This document shows positions 58,707 to 64,000 of a DNA stretch of 64,000 nucleotides, in pieces. Source of the stretch: Actinoplanes campanulatus (GTDB lineage: Bacteria > Actinomycetota > Actinomycetes > Mycobacteriales > Micromonosporaceae); assembly GCF_014647795.1 (NCBI RefSeq), contig NZ_BMPW01000007.1, positions 124,001 through 188,000 of the forward strand. Reading direction: 5' to 3'. The first letter of the stretch is position 1, and every line of letters starts with the position of its first letter. The notes under the pieces are model-generated. The model saw only the letters and a list, made by a program, of their open reading frames with translations. It was not told the DNA's origin and ran no database searches. Both the position numbers and the translations under genes were made by a program.

Positions 58707-60428
58707 TCACATCGGCAGAACAGCCGCGCGTACGGCGTCCGCGAACCGCCGGTTCCGCACCATCTCCCCCAGCGGCACCCCGGCGGCCTCCTCCCGCTCG
58801 ATGATCCGGTTCAGATCCGGAACGATCTTGAGTACGGCCTGCTCCGCCTTTCCCGGCTCCCAGACCAGATCGAGCAGCCGGCGGCCCTGCTCCACGGCTC
58901 TGCGTGGGTGACTCGCGACCGGCGCCGCGCCGAGCACCCGCCAGCGCAGCGCCGTCATCAGGTGGTAGCGCACCGGGCGCAACCGGGGCAGGAGACGACG
59001 GGTCCGTAACAGCCACTCGACGCGGTAGTGCATGGCGGCTGCGGCGTAGTACAGCTCCGGCAGCTGGTCCGGCTGGAACAGATCGTCGCGTCGCCGGGTC
59101 GTCAGATCACGGTAGTGCCCGACGGCGGCCGGCTCGCCGAGAAACAGCGCGGCGTACGCACGGGTCAGCTGGGTACGGTTGACGACCCGGGTCTTCTCGA
59201 CGTCCGGGCGGGACGCGTACTGCTTGGACCGCCGCTCGTAGAAGAGGCGCCGCTCCGGGTCCTGGGCGGCGAAGAAGTCCTCGAGCTTGAGGTGGAAGTC
59301 CTCACGGGTCGACAGGTCCTCCTCGCTCACCGCGGTCTGCCGGTTCGTGGCCGCGATGATGCCCGCGATGACGCTCTCCTCCTCGCTGTGCACCACCCGC
59401 ACGCTGACCTGCACGTCGTCGGTCAGCCGGTCCCGCTCGTCGAACAGCACGTGGCACGTCTGACAGCCGTTGACCACCTGGAAGTCGCGGACGTGCACCT
59501 CGTCGCCGACGACGTCCAGGTTCCGGGTGACGATGGTGATGCCGTTGTTCAGCACCGCGAACCGCCGGTGGCCGTCGTCGTCGCGGACGGTGTCACGGAT
59601 CTGCGCGTTGACGCCGTTGTAGCCCTGGAAGTCGCGGACGTTCTCGTGGAACAGCGCCTTGCGGATGTGGCCGGTCGGATCGGTCAGCACCTTCGTCACG
59701 AGTTCCCGGGCCGGCATCACGCCGAGCAGCGACTCCTTGACCCCCGGCATCCGCGACAGCGAGATCTTCTTCGGCATCTCGAAGACCACCGACACCGCCT
59801 GCGTCGCCCGCCGGTAGAGATCGCGAAGGTCGTCGCGGGTGACGCACCGGAATTCGGCGGCGTCGAAGAGACCGGTCGCCATCAGCCGCTTCTCCGCGGA
59901 CACCGCCTTGCGCCGGATCAGGTCGGCGACCTGGCCGCCGGTCGTGGCGTACGCGACGTGCAGTTTCGGGCGCCCACCGGAGAACTTGGCGATGTTGGCG
60001 TAGATCGCGTCCAGGCAGGCGCGCAGATTCTCCACGTCCGGCGAAGCGGGGTACGGCAGCTTCTCCTTGGAGACGACGACATGCGCCAGGTTGTCGGCGA
60101 GATCGGAGAGCACCTTCGCCTCGAACTTGGGGCTGGTCTTGGCCTGGACCAGGATGATCCGCACGTCGAGTTGCCGGGCCTGCTCGGTCGCCGCCCGTAC
60201 GTCGACCTCGTCGCGCAGGAGCACACCGTTCACCAGCAGACCGCAGACGTCGATGCCGAGGTCGTTGCCGCCGCCCATCCGGAAGGTGTCCGGGTTGAAG
60301 GCCTCCTCGTGGAACGAACTCAGCACGCAGTAGCCGGCGAACGCCTCGAACGCCTCGTCCTCGGCCAGCGCCGACAGATCATGGTCCGCCTGGAATTTCT
60401 TGACCAGGCTGTCTACGACGATGTCCAA
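58707..60428 (-). CDS. AIPR family protein (abortive infection phage resistance)
   Basis: 573 aa from a TTG at 60428, with GAGGAG 6 nt upstream. The N-terminal ~110 residues carry a restriction-endonuclease-like core: GGGNDLGIDVCGLLVNG (D60) and IILVQAKTS (Q95, K97). A long AIPR-type region follows, with DFQGYNGVNAQIRDTV, VLNNGITIVTRNL, FQVVNGCQTCHVLF and IIAATNRQTAVSEEDL. AIPR proteins are linked to abortive infection or phage resistance. Encoded right after the HerA-like ATPase gene (10-nt gap), which suggests a nuclease/ATPase pair. Confidence 0.85.
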   Translation of the reverse strand: MDIVVDSLVKKFQADHDLSALAEDEAFEAFAGYCVLSSFHEEAFNPDTFRMGGGNDLGIDVCGLLVNGVLLRDEVDVRAATEQARQLDVRIILVQAKTSPKFEAKVLSDLADNLAHVVVSKEKLPYPASPDVENLRACLDAIYANIAKFSGGRPKLHVAYATTGGQVADLIRRKAVSAEKRLMATGLFDAAEFRCVTRDDLRDLYRRATQAVSVVFEMPKKISLSRMPGVKESLLGVMPARELVTKVLTDPTGHIRKALFHENVRDFQGYNGVNAQIRDTVRDDDGHRRFAVLNNGITIVTRNLDVVGDEVHVRDFQVVNGCQTCHVLFDERDRLTDDVQVSVRVVHSEEESVIAGIIAATNRQTAVSEEDLSTREDFHLKLEDFFAAQDPERRLFYERRSKQYASRPDVEKTRVVNRTQLTRAYAALFLGEPAAVGHYRDLTTRRRDDLFQPDQLPELYYAAAAMHYRVEWLLRTRRLLPRLRPVRYHLMTALRWRVLGAAPVASHPRRAVEQGRRLLDLVWEPGKAEQAVLKIVPDLNRIIEREEAAGVPLGEMVRNRRFADAVRAAVLPM

Positions 60429-60438
60429 CCGGTGCTCC

Positions 60439-63400
60439 TCAGTCGCGGGCCCGTTGTAGGACCTCTTCGGTGGTCAGCGCGCTCGGCGGGTGGTAGGTCA
60501 GGCACATCGCGGTCGACACCTTGCGGAACGGGCGGCCCTCGGTGACCGCGTAGAACTGGCCGGTGCGCAGCCGGGAGATGTCCAGGACCGCGCTGCCCTT
60601 GGCCTGCGCCACCTCCTTGGCCGCGGCGATCTGGGTGGGGCTGTTCAGGAAGCCGAAGAACTGGGTGGCCGCATTGCCGACGATGCGGTTGTGGATGCCC
60701 TTCGGCGCCTGGGTCGCGAAGATCAGGCCGAGGCCGTACTTGCGGGCCTGGCTGGCCAGCGCGAGGGTGCTCTCGGTGCAGGCGGTGGTGCCGCCGGACG
60801 GGGCGAAGGTCTGCGCCTCGTCCATCACGAAGAGCCCACCGAGCGGCCGGTCACCGGCCGGATGGCGTTTGACCCAGGAGAAGAGCGCCATCTGGAGCTG
60901 GTTGACGAAGCTCTGCCGCTGTTCGTCACCGGGCAATCCGATCAGGCTGATCACCGACACCCGGGCGCGGCGGCCGGGAGCCGGGGTGAACAGCGCACCG
61001 GGGTCGAGCGGGGTTCCGGAGCCGCCGAGCAGCGGGTCGTTGACCATCGCGGCTTTCAGGGTCTCCGCCATGTCCGCGGCGAGCTCCCTGGCCCGGCCGA
61101 GGCTAGTCACCTCGTCCGGCAGGTCGGTGAGCAGGTCGACGAAATCGGCGAGCCGCCCTCCGCCGGTGCGGCCGAAGTGTTCCAGGGCCTTGCGCAGCAC
61201 CGCTCTTCCCCGGTCGGCCTTGGCGGTGTTCGCCGCCATCCGGGCGCGCGGGGCCAGGGTCGCGACGGCCGCGTCGAGGGCGAGCGCGAACTCGTCCGGT
61301 TCGTCGAGGACCGCCCCGAAGTCGGGCAGCGGCCGCAGGACCAGCGGCCGGCCGGATTCGCGGCGCGGGGTCCAGACCACCACGTCGGTGGCGCCGAGGT
61401 AGGCCCGGGCCCGCTCGGCGTCGCCGTCACGCCAGGATTCCGGCGGTTCGGGCCATGCGTCGCCGAGCCGGGCCAGGTCGTTGTTGGGGTCCAGCACGAT
61501 CGCCGAGACGCCGTGCAGGGCGCACTCCTCGACGAGCCGCCGGATCAGCACGGTCTTGCCGGACCCGGAGCCCGCGAAGATCACCGAGTGCTTGCGCAGC
61601 GATTCGAGCGTGAGGCTCACCGGGGCGCCGTTCTCGGCGACCGTGCCGACCTGAATGCCGGGTTCTCCGGTCGGCTCATCGGCCGGTGCGGCGGTGGGCG
61701 GCACCGCGGTGGCCGTCGGTCCGGTCGGTGCGGGCCCGGGCCGTCCGGCATCGTGGCCGGAGGGCGGGCCGAGGATCTCGGTGAGCAGGGTGGTGTTCCC
61801 GGCCGGCCGGTCGGCCCGGAGGAACTCCGGGAGCGCGGGGTCGTTCTCCTCCAGCAGGACAGCCAGTGCCGCGAAGGTGCGCAGGTCGTCCGGGGACACT
61901 CCGGTGATGATCCCGCCGAGGTCGAGGAACTCCTTCCGGACCCGGGTGCTGACCGGGCCGGTGGGCCATGGTCCGTTGCGCAGGAGGTAGGCACGCCGCT
62001 TCTTGATCATCGGATCCAGGCAGGCGAGGTCACGCAACCGGGCGAGGCGCGCCTGGACGGCCCGGGGATGTGCGTGCGACAGACCCCGGATGTACCAGTG
62101 CGCCTCGTCCTCGATCTCGGCGTCGAGCGTCTCGCACAGCCAGGCGTGCGCGGACGGGTTGCCCTGTTCCACCGGCTGCACGGAGAACCGGCCGCCGCCC
62201 TGTTCCACCGCCCAGGCTCGAAGCCCGGCCTCCAGCAGCCGTGGCATCTCCCGGTCCTCGGTTCGCGGGGCGAGGGCGCCGTCGACGTCGGCACTCGCGG
62301 TCAGTTCGGCGAGACGTGCGCCGAGCCGGATCATCCCGGCCTCGTCCACCGGCGCCCGCAGCGGCGCCGTGCCTTCGCGGTGATCGTCGAAGTCCGCCAG
62401 CCCGATGACCTCGTCCTCGGCCAGGCAGTAGCGAACATGCTCGTCGGCCCGCTGGATCAACTGCCGCGGCGTGTACTTGTCCGCCCGGTTGAAGGCCCCC
62501 GGCAGCAGTGGCCAGGTGAGATGCGGCGGCTTGTACTCGGCCACGTCGAAGAGCGGCGCGAACCGGGCCGCGATCAGGCTCTCGGCGACCTCCCGTGACG
62601 GCAGCCGCGCCAGCCGGGTCTCCTGCCGGAAACGGCCCTCGAACGAGGCGAGCGAGTCCTGCCTGATCCGCTGCCAGGAGGTGGGCAGGCAGGCCACCAC
62701 GGTCACGGTCCGGAACAGCTTCTCGCGTACGTCCATCAGCCCATGCCCGAGATCCGCGGCGAGTCCTGGGGCTGCGACATCGCTGCTCTGGGCGAAGATC
62801 ACGTCGATCTGGTCGACCGCCAGCAGGCTCGGTCCGGTGAGCGCGAGCAGTTGGGAGATCTGCACGGCCACGGCCTGGGCCGACATACCGGGTTTCGGCA
62901 GGCTCCACTCGGTCAGTTCAGCCTGTTCCAGGTCCGGCGCCGACAGCAGCCAGGACTCACCCAGGTCCATGACGTCGATGTCGGCCGAGGCCATCAGGAC
63001 GAGCGCGCGAAGCGTGTGCCGGCACTCCCGGCCGGTCTCGGGGTCCGCGAGCCGGACCGCGGTGACGAACGCATCGAGTGTGGCCGGTGTCAGTGGGCTC
63101 TGCCCACGGATCTGCCGGCGCAGCGCGAGTGGGACCTCCGCCCGTTCGCTGAGCCGTTCCAGGAGCATCACCAGTTGGGAGTGCCGGTAGTAGCCGGAGC
63201 GGCGTAACCCCCGCAGGAACGTCTGCAGGATGTTCGGCCAGAACATGCGGCCGTCGGTGATGCCCATCAGGAAGAAGTAGCCGTGGCGTTCCTGAACCTT
63301 CTCACGGGCCCATCGCAGCAGGTGCGTCTTGCCCGAGCCGTGCTGTCCCTCCACGACCAGGCCCAGCGGCGAGCCGGTCCGCCTCGCCTCCGCCTCCTCG

Positions 63401-63543
63401 AAGGCGTGGAGAACCGCCGCTCCGGCGGCGCCGTTCAGTTCGTCGAGGTGAACGTCGAGGGCGGTCCAGACGTCCTCGGGTGTCGGCGCCCAGTCCAGCC
63501 GGCGTAGCTCAGTGAGCGCACGCCGCTGGTCCGCCTCGATCAC
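60439..63543 (-). CDS. Two-P-loop ATPase with C-terminal HerA/VirB4-like domain
   Basis: 1034 aa from the GTG at 63543, overlapping the upstream stop by 4 nt (GTGA). N-terminal AAA-type domain with Walker A GQHGSGKT (66-73) and LLAVDQIDVIFAQ as Walker B-like. A helical middle region follows. A C-terminal HerA/FtsK-like domain begins near IQVGTVAENGAPVSLTLESL, with Walker A GSGSGKT (658-664), Walker B VMDEAQTF (D908, E909) and IFATQAPKGIHNRIVGNA. Its likely job is DNA translocation or nuclease control with the AIPR protein. The double ATPase in one chain is unusual. Confidence 0.85.
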   Translation of the reverse strand: MIEADQRRALTELRRLDWAPTPEDVWTALDVHLDELNGAAGAAVLHAFEEAEARRTGSPLGLVVEGQHGSGKTHLLRWAREKVQERHGYFFLMGITDGRMFWPNILQTFLRGLRRSGYYRHSQLVMLLERLSERAEVPLALRRQIRGQSPLTPATLDAFVTAVRLADPETGRECRHTLRALVLMASADIDVMDLGESWLLSAPDLEQAELTEWSLPKPGMSAQAVAVQISQLLALTGPSLLAVDQIDVIFAQSSDVAAPGLAADLGHGLMDVREKLFRTVTVVACLPTSWQRIRQDSLASFEGRFRQETRLARLPSREVAESLIAARFAPLFDVAEYKPPHLTWPLLPGAFNRADKYTPRQLIQRADEHVRYCLAEDEVIGLADFDDHREGTAPLRAPVDEAGMIRLGARLAELTASADVDGALAPRTEDREMPRLLEAGLRAWAVEQGGGRFSVQPVEQGNPSAHAWLCETLDAEIEDEAHWYIRGLSHAHPRAVQARLARLRDLACLDPMIKKRRAYLLRNGPWPTGPVSTRVRKEFLDLGGIITGVSPDDLRTFAALAVLLEENDPALPEFLRADRPAGNTTLLTEILGPPSGHDAGRPGPAPTGPTATAVPPTAAPADEPTGEPGIQVGTVAENGAPVSLTLESLRKHSVIFAGSGSGKTVLIRRLVEECALHGVSAIVLDPNNDLARLGDAWPEPPESWRDGDAERARAYLGATDVVVWTPRRESGRPLVLRPLPDFGAVLDEPDEFALALDAAVATLAPRARMAANTAKADRGRAVLRKALEHFGRTGGGRLADFVDLLTDLPDEVTSLGRARELAADMAETLKAAMVNDPLLGGSGTPLDPGALFTPAPGRRARVSVISLIGLPGDEQRQSFVNQLQMALFSWVKRHPAGDRPLGGLFVMDEAQTFAPSGGTTACTESTLALASQARKYGLGLIFATQAPKGIHNRIVGNAATQFFGFLNSPTQIAAAKEVAQAKGSAVLDISRLRTGQFYAVTEGRPFRKVSTAMCLTYHPPSALTTEEVLQRARD

Positions 63544-64000
63544 GCCGGGCCGATCGTGATCAGATGCTTCGCCTCGCCCCCGATGAGGATCGCGGCGTCG
63601 AGCGCCTCCCGCGGCAGCTCGTTGCGGGCCGGGTCGGGGTCGAGGTGGATCTCCCGGCGCCGGTCCAGCTCCTCGAGGACCCGATCCTGTTCGTCCCGCG
63701 TGATGTCGGTCAGGCGATCACGGACCAGCACGAGCCGGATCAGGTCGCCCGGCCTCTCGGCGAGGTCCGCGTAGGCGCCGCGGATCCGCTCCTCGATGGT
63801 GCCGGCGGGCGGCGGCCCCGGGTCCGGCTCGGCGTAGAGGTCGGCGATCTGCTGGTCGCCGCGTGCCAGCAGGCTGTCCAGGTGGCGCAGGGTGGCGTAG
63901 TGCAGCAGCCAGGCGGCGGAGACCTTCTCCGGTGGCGGCGACCGGAACTCCTGCCGGGCCCGCGCCCAGCCCAGGTCGGTCAGCTCGTAGAAGATCGCGC
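63540..64000 (-). CDS. Unknown third gene of AIPR/ATPase operon (cut by window)
   Basis: The frame stays open from 63540 to the right edge (last complete codon at 63998), so the start is beyond the window. The visible C-terminal ~150 residues start with IFYELTDLGWARARQEFRS, which is winged-helix-like. An acidic linker (YAEPDPGPPPAGTIEER) is followed by a helical VLVRDRLTDITRDEQDRVLEEL and the end HLITIGPA. It overlaps the ATPase start. Possibly a DNA-binding subunit of the same system; no family recognised. Confidence 0.5.
   Translation of the reverse strand, partial: AIFYELTDLGWARARQEFRSPPPEKVSAAWLLHYATLRHLDSLLARGDQQIADLYAEPDPGPPPAGTIEERIRGAYADLAERPGDLIRLVLVRDRLTDITRDEQDRVLEELDRRREIHLDPDPARNELPREALDAAILIGGEAKHLITIGPA

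Noticed and set aside
1-64000. CRISPR arrays, tRNA or rRNA genes
   Set aside because: No regularly spaced direct repeats, cloverleaf-like ends or conserved rRNA stretches were recognised by eye.

Overview
The window is high-GC DNA with GTG and TTG starts, tightly overlapping operons, an F420-type LLM oxidoreductase and a 2-methylisoborneol-type operon with a family 2B encapsulin. This points to a filamentous actinomycete, most likely of the Micromonosporaceae (Actinoplanes-like). The genus is an inference. No rRNA, tRNA, IS element or CRISPR array was recognised.

Layout. (1) 1-2.7 kb: a HAAS-type membrane protein cut by the window edge, a small membrane protein with a strong terminator, and a TetR-like regulator. 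(2) 2.9-10.1 kb: two paralogous proteins with a sigma-70 region-2-like core flank a three-gene operon (HTH-like protein, nucleotidyl-cyclase-fold protein, caspase-like protease) and a Crp/Fnr regulator. (3) 10.2-14.9 kb: a CHAT protease with a helical partner, divergent from a vWA protein. (4) 15.0-23.1 kb: an operon of a beta-sandwich adaptor, two zinc-ribbon GTPases, a GAP1-like protein and a small membrane protein, divergent from a membrane vWA protein. (5) 23.1-32.4 kb: a TerY-P type operon (vWA, PP2C, kinase) continuing into a zinc-ribbon helical protein and an Hsp70/J-like/GrpE-like chaperone set, divergent from a propeller-like protein. (6) 32.4-32.7 kb: a geneless stretch bounded by inverted repeats and holding a repeat pair. 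(7) 32.7-46.0 kb: a short vWA gene divergent from a complete six-gene type 1 BREX system (brxA, brxB, brxC, pglX, pglZ, brxL). (8) 46.0-49.4 kb: a GGDEF-EAL protein, a small beta protein and an alpha/beta hydrolase. (9) 49.5-52.8 kb: encapsulin shell, monoterpene cyclase and GPP C-methyltransferase. (10) 52.9-58.7 kb: thioesterase and TetR, LLM oxidoreductase, Rho-N-like protein, Uma2 nuclease, two GH43 arabinanases and a small helical protein. (11) 58.7-64 kb: an AIPR nuclease-like protein, a two-P-loop HerA-like ATPase and a third gene cut by the edge.

How it works together. Regions 2-7 look like one conflict/defence island. Proteases (caspase, CHAT), GTPases, vWA proteins, a kinase/phosphatase pair and a dedicated chaperone set are the kind of signalling and thresholding parts described for NTP-dependent conflict systems of multicellular bacteria. 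Here they sit directly against BREX. The strongest unexplained signal is a short directional motif, CTGTCCGTCAG, found in four divergent intergenic regions of this block and once inside the cyclase/caspase operon. At four of the occurrences it lies exactly 8 nt before a candidate start codon. This suggests a shared promoter element, possibly making leaderless transcripts, that would co-regulate the block. The BrxL protein is also unusual: its C-terminus looks like an MIT_C (PLD-like) domain where the Lon-like domain is expected.
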